A program made the translations under genes and the position numbers. The notes beneath the pieces are model-generated. The model saw nothing but the letters and a program-made list of their open reading frames with translations, made no database searches and had not been told where the DNA came from. A stretch of 64,000 bases of DNA from Gnetum montanum. Taxonomy: Eukaryota; Streptophyta; Gnetopsida; Gnetales; Gnetaceae. How positions within the stretch are numbered: position 1 is the first letter of the stretch; each line of letters starts with the position of its first letter. Shown here piece after piece: positions 46,916-57,117 of this stretch. The stretch is from contig MNCI01029340.1 of NCBI GenBank assembly GCA_015680685.1, forward strand, positions 352,382-416,381. Reading direction: 5' to 3'.

Positions 46916-48340
46916 TATTAGGTCTCGATAATGATGGGATAACAAAGAGGAGAAGACCTTGCTCTCTGATTAATTTCTTAATGAAACCCTCTTTGTCAGT
47001 GCAATAAATGAACAAAAATCCATTAAACCAAAATGGTATGATGGCATCCTCACTTATCTTCTCACTTAGGATATGCCACAAGACTTGTACCATGGGTAAG
47101 AAAAAATAGCTTCTCTATTAGACCAAATGCTTCATGAAAATCAATAGATACATTTACAAGGTGTGTGTCAATGACATGGTTCATTTGTGTGTTCTCCAAG
47201 ATGTTCATGAGGGTCCTTGTGGGAATCACTATGCAAGGAGATGCATGATCATTAAGATCCTGATGGTAGCATATTACTAGCCAACAATCTTTAGGGATGC
47301 TTACTAATTCATTTACTCTTGTGACTGCTGTCAACGAGATGGTGGGATGATTGCTTGAATGGAGGGGCCTGAATGAAGGGGCCTCAACAGTGAATCCAAC
47401 CACTTGAACCCTTTGACATTTAGGGCATAGACTTCATGTGTTCCATCATGTCCATGTTAAATGAAAAGGTGTACATAATAGTCACTATTGACTATTGTAC
47501 TAAATGGGTAGAAGCGATAGTTGTCACCAACTATACATCTTCCACTACTACACAGTTTGTACAACAAAGTGTTGTAAACAATTTTGGAGTGCCATGCGCA
47601 TTAATTTTTAGCAATGGTACTCATTTTATAGGTGATACTTTTCATAAGATCATGAAACACTTGGGGGTTGAACATAAATTAACAACACCTTACCACCCCT
47701 TAGCCAATGGTCAAGTTGAGGTTACCAATAGGAAGATCACTAAAATATTAAGTCAAAAAATTAGCAAATATAGGAGAGACTGGAGCATGAAACTAAACAA
47801 TTTCCTTTGGACCTCCCGCTCCACATGGAAACTCCCTATAGGCTACTCTTCCTATGATCTGGTGTATGGAAAATTATAAACTCTTCCTATCAAATCCAAT
47901 CTCCATACACTTTAACAACCTATGACCTTGACCTTGAACTTAGCTTAGCACGGAAGGAAGGATTGATCAACCTTAACATGATAAATGAGAATAGATTGGT
48001 AGCCATGTCATTGAATGAAGTGCACAAGGCATTCAACAAATAACATAATAACTTTAGAATAAGAAAAGTCAAATTTAGCCTAGAGACAAGGTCCTTTACT
48101 AGAACCCCACACATGTTTTACAATGAACCAAATTCCAAACATTATAGGAAGGGCCTTATATCATTTATGAAACATTTATTTCTAGGATCATGTTGATCTA
48201 CAAACTTGAGAGCCTAAACAAAAAATAGTTGATCAACATGCAACAACTTAAATCTTTCCATGAGCCCAAGTAAGCTAATGAAATCAATAGCTCCTTAGAT
48301 GGTCAACCTTGCTCAATTTTTCAAATCTCCTTCTTTCAAC
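46916..48340 (+). pseudogene. Integrase region of element B (inactive)
   Basis: Starts with the end of RNase H (GATGGGATAACAAAGAG, homologous to 23160-23190 reversed). The open piece 47436-47879 contains TIDYCTKWVEAI (first Asp), FGVPCALIFSNGTHF (second Asp position changed) and ANGQVEVTNRKITKIL (Glu kept). The C-terminal part is in broken frames to about 48300. This copy preserves the integrase C-terminal region that F lost. Confidence 0.75.
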
Positions 48341-48379
48341 TTAATCGTGAGGGAGATGGCCATCCATGCTAACTAATTA

Positions 48380-50350
48380 AAGTGACTCATTAGTTTTTTG
48401 AACCTTTTGTTTTATACTTTTTTGGTTTTACATTTTGTTATTTTTCCAATTTTTTTTATAACCTTGTTAGTACATTTTGACTCTCTTGAATATTTTATAA
48501 TTTCTTTTATATTTTACTTTATTTTAATATGAATCTTTCTTCTTATTATCTAATAAAATTCTTTGTTGCCAACATGATGCAATGATGCTATATCTATTTG
48601 TTAATGGTGATTTGTATTGAATATTTTTGATTGCTAATGTTTGACTTCTATTTTTGAATTTTGATGACTAATGACTAAGACAAAGTTTCTTTTTCATAGA
48701 ATAGGTAGTGAGTCCAATTCATCCACCTATCCACTAACTCTATGGTCTTTCTTATTTTGGAAATATGAGATCCCTTTTTCATTAATGAAACTTTAATGAA
48801 GTTGTAACCTTGATAGTTTCCAAATTTGGAAAATATTCAAATGATTTGAAAAGGGTGTGACTTCAAGGGGATTCAACGCTCTCTGTGTCTTTCTACTTAC
48901 TTGAGTGCATGAGTTTTTTGCATGGATTTTTTACCATTTTGTGTCAACCAATAACATGAAGTTAATAAGTCTTTGCATGGTGTGGTTCCCATCCAAAAAT
49001 CCATAAAAACATAAAATTCAAAAAAAGATAAGAAAGATGGAAATTCAAAGCACATCCCTTAGACAAAATACTGGGCTACAAGCATTGGTTATTGGACTAG
49101 AGAGACATGTTACTCATGTTTGAAGGACTCCTCTAACTAAGGCTCTTTCTCACTTCCTACTATTTTCTTCTCTAATAAGGAATAGTGTTTGATCTATGGG
49201 AGCATTCTTGTATCTTGAGGGGATGGTCTAGTCTTAGAGTAATGATGTGAATTCACTGAAAGAGGTTTATTTTGATCTAGACTAAGGATGGACTTTATTA
49301 GGTCATTTAACTATTGAATCTATAAGGGAGTTTATGTGACCATTATTAGGAACTCCTTTCCACTTTCTCATCCATCAATGTTTTTCATCATTCACCACAC
49401 TTTAAATTTCTATTTCTTCTTTAATGTCTTAGTTTGATTTGTTAAAATTCTTAGGTAGATTCTTCCAAATTAGGTTCTTAACTTTTCATGATCATTAATT
49501 AATTATGGGGCCCACAAACTCCTTAGTTGAGGTTATGCAAGGGTAAGAAGGGCATGTGCCTATTATGGGAAGAACCAACTTGCATATCACATGGTTGGGA
49601 TAGTTAATCTTCTTATCCTTAGGCATTTTTGCAATCAAATATTTCGTGCACCCCATCAATGCATCCAATTGTGCACTGCTTTAAGGCATTTCTCCATTAT
49701 TCTTCCAATTGAAAACTTCCATTTTTTGAACTATCAAGCCATCTTCATACATTTCATCATGTTCTTGGCTTCATGATCTTCCAAAGGACTCTAATTTCAT
49801 GTAAAAACTCTTTGTATTTCTTGAATTTTTGAAAGGTCAACCATGGTCAATAGATGCGTTGATGTGGCTTTGTAGATGCAACCTCTTGCATCGATGTAGC
49901 CAAGTTGATGCGTGAAAAAAATAATATAAATAGAAAAAAAATTAGTGATTTTTTGTTGGTTTTCTTCACACAAGTGGGAGTTATTATGATTTATTAGAGT
50001 CCAAAACCTTTTAGAGCCCATATATTTCACATTGCTTGTCTGATTTTAGTCATTTTTTAGTCCTCTAGCTACTAGAGGTACACTCTTTGTTGTTGGGGCC
50101 ACAAACCCTAGGTTTTTGATAGAAAATTTTTAAAACATTTTCTAACTCCCAGATGGGTTTAATGAGTAAAATAATATTAAATAATCAACCTATGAAAGTT
50201 AAACCCTTCCAACAAACACTAGTAACCTAAAATTAAATAACATGACACTAAAATAATATTATAAGATTAATCTATCATGACCACATCTTAGCCAAGTGTA
50301 ACTATACCTAAAGAGATAAGGTACTTAATGTTATGAATTACACACCATAT
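48380..50350 (+). other. AT-rich promoter-like spacer of element B
   Basis: Homologous, inverted, to 19640-21685 of F over about 2 kb (shared AAAGGGTGTGACTTCAAGGG, CATGGTTCCCATCC-type block). Chance ORFs only. Repeats based on TTGATG(T/C)/CATCGATGTAGCC at 49845-49915 precede TATAAATA at 49925. Confidence 0.55.
49925..49932 (+). promoter_or_regulatory. Internal TATA box, element B spacer
   Basis: TATAAATA lies after a cluster of GATG/CATC repeats resembling those in the U3 of the B 3' LTR (62577-62650). The 3' ORF begins about 500 bases downstream. Confidence 0.5.
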
Positions 50351-50399
50351 GCTAATCCTTCATTATGTTGTAGTTATAGATAACACTAAGACCAAAGCA

Positions 50400-51744
50400 T
50401 GGACTAGAGGTAGGACCATCCCAACCTAAGGATAAGTAGCCTAGAACAGAAAGGGGCCAACAAGAATAACCCTAGGAGTAGGTAGTTGAAACTCATGTCA
50501 TAAGACCTCTTTGTGATGATCCCAAATTGGAGTCTATTTTTTAGATTCTAGAAGAAGTAGAAACAAATTAGTCTCAAAGAGATGAGAAACTGGGTCCCAT
50601 GCTAAGACTTGAAGTTACCTTGACCTGTGCTTGCCTTGATCAAATCAAGTCTAGATATGTTCAATTAATGTTTTTCCAAGAACTCAAATTTGGATGTTCT
50701 TAGAGTTTTCTCTAGAGGAAGTTAAAGGTCAATTGTGAATTTCTCCCATGTGGCCAATCATCACTTCCAATGGAAGGGGTTTATGGAAGAGACCTACCTC
50801 TTCTAGAACAACTAGCAACTAGGTGCCATAGTTAGAATCAAGGACATTCACATGTCCTACTTAGTGGAAGTAATTGTGCAAGCTCTCAGCTTTCTTGATA
50901 TTGGAACTAGCTTGGCAGAGATCTCAACTTAGGTAGACCTTGAGATAAATAAGGAGTGAACCCAACAATGCTATGAAGTGGACCGTAAGGAGTATGGTGC
51001 AGTCACTATGGTAGAATGCATGTACTTCAAGATAACGGTTCATCACCTCAATCCAATAGTGAGACCCAGTAAGGTGATTACTTTTTCCACTTGTGCATGT
51101 GTTGATCTAAGTAGAAAATTCCCCATCAACCTTCTATAGTTGAGCTATCTAGAGATATAAAAGTGGTTCAAAGAGAATGAACATGGAAAGAAGACCCTAC
51201 CCTTTCTGTGTTTGAACAAAAAATTATTTAAAATGGCAAGAATAGTCTAGTATGCCAACAACATAATCAGGCATGCTTGTTTGCCTCTTTAGTAGAGATG
51301 ATGAAGGATAAGACCCCTACCATAACCAAGGAAGAGGAGTAGCCACCACTACCACCCACTCAAGAGTAATCAATGCTAAAAATGTGTGATGCCATAGAAT
51401 GCATGCAAAATCTCTAAGAGTAACTATTGTAGTAGCATTAAGGAGGACCGAGTGGGGATCCCTCTCTCTACCAACTAGCCATTAGCCATTTGAATGAGCT
51501 AACTCATACCGTAAGCTAGTTAGAAGACATGGCACCTACATCTTCTACCTAAAGAATTCAAGTGCCTATGTGCTCAAATCTTAGTGCCTAGAAGGTAATG
51601 GTGTCCATTCCTAGATAGCAAAAGTTCCTAGAAATTTCCAGGAATGCTACTACCTTCATGGTGCACTTGGAGGAGGGAGATGGGACCACTATCTTGGTGA
51701 TGCAACACCAAGGGTAAGAAACAATGGTAGAGATGGTGGAAAAT
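50400..51744 (+). pseudogene. 3' ORF of element B, first part (broken)
   Basis: Aligns with F 19605-18230 (minus) and D 57190-57940. Landmarks are QQCYEVDRKEYGAVTMVE, CMYFKITVHHLNP and SRKFPINLL, the same globular domain as in D. The frame is broken by TAG and TAA. The element-D insertion at 51745 separates it from its coiled-coil part, which continues at 60843. Confidence 0.6.
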
Positions 51745-52597
51745 TGATGAATTGTGATTCATCAGGCTATGATATTGGACCCCTTATATTAGATCCATGA
51801 TAACAGGTACGCGATAATGATATCAAATACATGATATCGTGACTCTTGTGTGAGCTTATAAATACACATGTAGGTGCATACAAGGAGTCAGTCTTTGAGT
51901 TTTTGAAATAGCTGGTTCTTTCAGTTAGTTTTAGAAGTTAGTTCATTTCTTAGTTCCTCTCAACCCTTTCTCCTAGTGCATGCCCTCAGTGTGATGATTG
52001 CAATTGTATGACATCCTTTATTGAAGTGTGGTGTACTTGGACACACACATGAGCAGAAATAAAGATTGAGATTACTTCATCATTGCAGCATTTACTTAGT
52101 TTAATTACTTAATTTTAATTTTTATTAAACGTGGAATGAGTACAACTTAATCATGAGTATCTATGTGTGACTACTTGGTATCCAAGTAGCATACTCAGGC
52201 CATGTGCTTGGTAATCCCAGTGGTAGTCATGCATGAGGCCTAAGATGTATACGGATGATTAAGGAATAGATGCTCATTGCACTTAGGCTAGCTTAGGTTT
52301 TCTCTCCCTATCTCCTCTTAGTATATATCTCTCTCCTCCTTTACTCTCCTAGCTTAGCTAAGATTATTTTCCATCATCTCTAGGAGTAGTATTAGCTTAG
52401 AAACACATCATACACCTCACTTTGGACTAAACCATACGTGACAAAGTAAATACTAGTCTAGGTGGGAAGACAGTGAATTGCAATTAGTGAGTAAAAATCT
52501 AGATACCACAAGTAGCCCATCTATGGAGTTCGATTGGATTGTGTATGAAATGCTCATATTTGTATGGTTGAGTGTAGGGGTACCTCGCCACTCATCA
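51745..52597 (+). mobile_element. 5' LTR of element D
   Basis: Starts TGATGAATTGTGATTCATCA (itself an inverted repeat), has GATAT-type repeats in U3, TATAAATA at 51857-51864, and ends CCACTCATCA. Matches 59976-60842 closely. Confidence 0.85.
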
Positions 52598-52598
52598 T

Positions 52599-52616
52599 TA
52601 GCACCATTGCCGCGGA
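52599..52616 (+). other. Primer-binding site of element D
   Basis: TAGCACCATTGCCGCGGA, a variant of the sites in B and F, two bases after the LTR. Confidence 0.6.
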
Positions 52617-52729
52617 TGGTGTTAGTTATTTAGATTAGTTACATCATACAAGATTGCTATAACAAAGTATTAATGATACATCTTTTAGGAAGAAGTAATT
52701 ACAAATAAGTCACACACAAATTCACAACT

Positions 52730-54342
52730 ATGTCTCTCTCACAAGACTATGATAACACAACAACTAGTAGGGCAATTCATTAGAGAACCAATGAATTATA
52801 TGATGATGAAGATGAAGTTTGGAGTACTCAATCTGATGTAGGAGTTTCCTATGAACATAAACAAAGACAACATCGTCCCAACTCACAAATGCATAACATA
52901 CCTAGTGACAATGAACCCCTACTGGCCACTACAAGCCTAAAAAAAATATAGGAGGTTGTTTGAATATCTTGCAGGCCTCGCAATGAAAGACGTCTACCCA
53001 AGCTTGATTTAAACAACTTTTCCAAATTTTTAGGAGGATATGATTTAGATCCAAAACATTATTTACAAGCCTTCCATGATGCCTGTGTATGGAATAATAT
53101 TGATAATGGGTGGCAAAAACTTAAGCTCTTTCCTATGACACTCGTTGGCCAAGCAAAAGTGTGGTATAGGTCCTTAAAACCAAAATCAATCTGACGTTGG
53201 CCAACAATGGTAGAACTATTTAATGAAAGATATCAAGCCTATGCAAGATTTTCAGCCTTGAGGAGAAATCAACTCACCTCAAGGAGGCAGAATCATCATT
53301 GCCAACACTACAATCATTAAAAGAAATTGAGGCAAAGATAAATAAGATGATGGAATGGATGCATAAAAAATGCAGCGAATATGCCAACATTATTGGAGAT
53401 AGAATTATGACAACCCAAGAAATAGGGCAAAATACCTTTAGAAAATTAGAAAGAAGGGTAGAAGAGAATAACAACTTAACTGCCAATCAAATGTATCAAT
53501 GCAACATTTTCCTATACGATCACCCCAAGGGCCAATGTGCAATCTTGTCACATTTATAGGAGCATTGGGGAAGATTGTTGCACCTAGATTTTATATAGAG
53601 ATACTATGTTCAATCATAGTGGCAACAATCCCAATCATGGGGGAGGTCATCCCCAAACTAGCTACACCCTTCATATCATCTGAGTCTAAGTGCTTATCAA
53701 GTTCAACATCCTATTTTTCCAATTGGGTCAAGATCTCCTATCTCACCATACTATTACCATTCTTCTCAATATTATCAACCCATATGCTCACCAATAGGAC
53801 CACCATCTTAGGTACCTTACACTTTTTCTCAACAATAATATTCTCATCCTTCACCTCCTTCTACATCACCACCAATTGTACTTGAAGGATTTGCACCACA
53901 ACATCAACCCACGAACGTTACTTATGCTTTTACTATCAACAGCAGTGGGAATCTTCCACAACATCATAGGCATACCTTCTATAGACATGACCGTAAGAAG
54001 AGATAGCACAGTTCTAAGGCCATTGTATGCTACAACCTAGCACAAGTCCAACACTGTGGTGCATCCTCCTCCACAAATCCAATGCCTCATGTTACTTTCT
54101 CAGGGCCACCAACCAATACTCCAACAACCATACGGCCCAATGAATATCGTCATGTAGGGAGACATGTTGATCCTTGCATACCATCTTATAGTCATGGGTG
54201 CCATAGTGGGTCAACCACTCATCCATTGACTACATCTTATAAATTGCCCCACTATGTTTACTATAATCAAGTGTGTGAATCCCACTTGGGGTATGTTCCA
54301 ACCACCACATCAAAAGACACCCAGTGGTTCGAATATGATTAG
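52730..54342 (+). pseudogene. gag of element D (broken)
   Basis: The core (52985-53260) reads KLDLNNFSKFLGGYDLDPKH, YLQAFHDACVWNNIDNGWQK and LFNERYQAYARF, the retrotransposon-gag pattern also seen in B and F. A helical segment (53299-53490) follows, then the Cys/His cluster with DHPKGQC (53519) and a Pro/Tyr-rich end finishing at 54340. Few stops (TAG, TGA) interrupt it; it is the best preserved gag of the three. Confidence 0.7.
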
Positions 54343-55782
54343 ATCTTAATATTTCCAACATGCAAGAATCCCAACCTTTCATTTATTAATCCTAGCTATA
54401 CTCAACCATTTAGTTGTGGGGGGTATCCTCCATTCTAACAATATTTTTCTATTTCTTTAATTTTGAAATTTTTGTTTCTCAGTTTTTCATTTTTCAAATT
54501 ATTGTTTGATCTTTTTGCCTTTTTTTCTTTTTATCTTTTCACCTTTTTATGAAGTAATCTCATCTAGGAATAAAACACTCATGTGAACTATTGGTTTAGG
54601 TGTTGTTCTATGTTATCAAGTCTTAGGTGACTAATTACTTGAACAACGAGCCCATAACATCCATCCATCCATTCTATTAATAAGAGGTTCTACCTTGGGT
54701 ACAATGATAGTCCTTATCATTAAAAATTAAAGTAATTTTTGTGTTATTATGCCCAAAACGAAGAAGGATGGACCAAGAAGGAATGTTAGGGTGTGACATC
54801 AAGGGGACTTGTGGATTCTCTTTGGTGACATTTGTAGGAGTTATCATGCAGCTTGGTTGTACTAAGATCCTTGTAAATCTAACGAAAAATGGGAGTAAGA
54901 GTAATCAGAAGGCACTCAACCAAAAAAAAAATAATGCTATTCTAGGTGGTTCCACTAGAAAGACATGCACCCATGCCTGAAGGTAGGTGTCTTCTCTGGA
55001 TTAAGCAATATATAAAAAAAATGAGAGCCACAAAGAAAAATCACTCCTCCCTTGAACAAAATGTCAAGTGATCATATGCCTTGCTGTCATGGTGCTCTTA
55101 TGGTGGTCTATCATTGGATGAACCAATGCGATGTTACTGATTAGAGGAATAGACTTGGTCCTAATTTTGGAGTGACGGGCTAATAACACACTAATGATGC
55201 CTTACACATAGGATTCATTGTGCCCTAAGTCAGTTACCTCATGTCCCAATATCTGCAATCCCTTCTATGATTTGCCTCACCTAGTTTTTTGTGTAATTAT
55301 GGCTTGTGAATTGGGTAGCATGGGATTCATATCTCATTGCAGTGATATCTACATGTGTGTGTGTTGTGAGATTGGTGTGGATTACATTTAACCCTTCTAG
55401 TACCTATGAACATTTTAAGGTGTGGTTACACAAGGGCACTATAGGTTGGAACCTACTTTGGGGAGGACCCACTTGCACAACCCTTGTAATTTGCAATCAT
55501 AACACATCTCCTGTACATAATCTAATACCCTCCAAGTATTACCAACATTCTTCTTTCCCTTATCATCCTTCCAGTTCAAATGTTCCTATGAGCTAACACA
55601 TGTCCTTTTTCCTCCTACTCTTCATGATTTTCATTATTAGATTTTACATCATTATATTCTTTGTGACTTCAAGACTAGTTTATATTGCCTTGGATGCTTT
55701 ACATTGATCTAAAAGTCCTCAGTTTATACCTTGGAGTTTCAAAAATTTATAGATTTTTCCAAGTACCTTGGACTTGATATTG

Positions 55783-55855
55783 GGTCGGATGTGATATTGG
55801 GTCCTCGCTAGTGGGTACACAATATCACGTCCTTAATATATATATATATATGGAC
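55783..55855 (+). promoter_or_regulatory. Internal U3-like repeats and TATA run of element D
   Basis: GATATTGGGT occurs twice, then GGGTACACAATATCACG and TTAATATATATATATATATGG. The LTR U3 of D has GATATTAGACCCC, AATATTGGGTACATGATA and TACACGGTACC before its TATAAATA. Confidence 0.5.
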
Positions 55856-56047
55856 CCCCCATGAATGTCAACATAATTTGCAACTATTCATGCAAGGGGA
55901 GCTTTTAAAATTTTCTTCTACGACTTGCGATTGCGCATCTCTTGTTCCAATAACCATAACTCGCTCGCAAGTGCTTTGATTTTCATTTAGTCTGAACCTA
56001 CTTGAACTTGGAATGTTCAACTTAGTTGTGGGGGAAGGATACATGCT

Positions 56048-56514
56048 GTTTTTATCGGATGTCTCCGAAGAGACAAATAAATTGGGTCACCATTGAAGTG
56101 AGAAGAATAGTGGTATGTATTTGAAATGACAAGAGGTTACAAGTTTTACATTTTAAGTTTTGCTTCTCTTGAAAACTGTTAAGAATTTTATCACAATTTC
56201 TTTGTCAAGGCATGCATGCTTACATGTTATGTCCATGTGATGGCAGGAGCATTTCACAATTTTAAGTTTTGTTGCTGTTTCTGTCTCAGTGGGTTTTTCT
56301 GTCTGTTTTCGCCAGCTGCGCTATTTCCCTGACCCCTGGACTGCCCTCTGGGTCGGATGATCTGGCGCTGACTGCTGGGTGGTGTGTGATCCGTCCCTTT
56401 TGGTCATGGGGGACTTTTGCTGTGGGGCCACGGATGTTGGCCCACGCTATGTTGCAGACGTAGCTCACCAATTTTTTTTGGAATAGATTTCGCTCGACCT
56501 TTTCCTAAAAAAAA
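56048..56514 (+). mobile_element. Short poly(A)-tailed retroposon with 13-bp target duplications
   Basis: AAGGATACATGCT occurs on both sides (56035-56047 and 56515-56527). The 467-bp insert ends in a run of about 10 A. Its last 240 bases are GC-rich (56275-56515) and unlike element D. An A tail with a 13-bp duplication is the signature of LINE-machinery insertion. It could be a 5'-truncated LINE, a SINE or a processed transcript; no RNA polymerase III boxes or RT motif were recognised. Confidence 0.75.
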
Positions 56515-56824
56515 AAGGATACATGCTAAATTACGTATAAATTTTTTTTTGAAATTCATCATTGCCCAAAGGACACTATCAAGGGTAATTAGTTATAACA
56601 ATAATAAACATGTGCCGAAAACAATTTCATCTCCTTATCTATACTAGGAAATTAAACTTTGAAGCCACCTAAGAAGAGTGGACCAAATATTAAAATATTT
56701 TAGGGACATTCCATCAAAATTCCTAACTTTAAAATCACACAAAATAAGAAAAAATTCATTAAGGTGGAAAGTAAGGTATAACTTAACTTTGGTAAGCAAC
56801 CTTACTAATGATTGGCCTCGTGTG

Positions 56825-57117
56825 ATTGTAGATGGTCCCAAAGCATGGACAACAAGAAGGTCCCTCTCAAGATGTGTCTAAGTGACCTAGGAGAGGTAGA
56901 GGATAGGAACCTGCTGAACAACATATAGAGTAGGAGGCAAAATCCTTTAGTATCCATCAAGATTTTGGCTAAGGAAACTATCAAGGATGGCCCCAAAGCA
57001 TGGACAACAAGAAGGTCCTTCTCAAGATGCATCTAAGTGACCCAAGAGAGGTAGAGGATAGGCACCTACTGAATAACATACAAAGTAAGAGCCACAATCC
57101 TTCAGTATCCATCAAGA
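56825..57117 (+). repeat. 155-bp tandem duplication at the start of the D 3' ORF
   Basis: CCCAAAGCATGGACAACAAG recurs after exactly 155 bases (GG at 56834 and 56989), and the following 125 bases match. The period is not a multiple of three, so it shifts the reading frame. Confidence 0.85.

Larger units (their letters stand above)
54343..56999 (+). other. Spacer of element D with internal promoter-like site
   Basis: No convincing gene. Very T-rich at 54440-54560. GATATTGGGT repeats at 55783-55830, followed by (TA)n at 55835-55851, resemble the element's own U3. A purine-rich GTTGTGGGGGAAGG (56026) recalls the polypurine tract. The spacer also holds the poly(A)-tailed insertion and the 155-bp duplication. 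Confidence 0.5.

Noticed and set aside
47062-47403. 113-residue minus-strand frame
   Set aside because: Shadow of the decayed RNase H and integrase sequence of element B, which reads on the plus strand.
48380-50350. Spacer of element B as a solo LTR of another element
   Set aside because: The same segment occupies the same place in F, no TG...CA ends or target duplications were found, and the sequence after the TATA box does not resemble the LTR R/U5.
55835-55851. (TA)n run as a replication origin or microsatellite feature of its own
   Set aside because: Short, and better explained as the TATA region of the element D spacer promoter.
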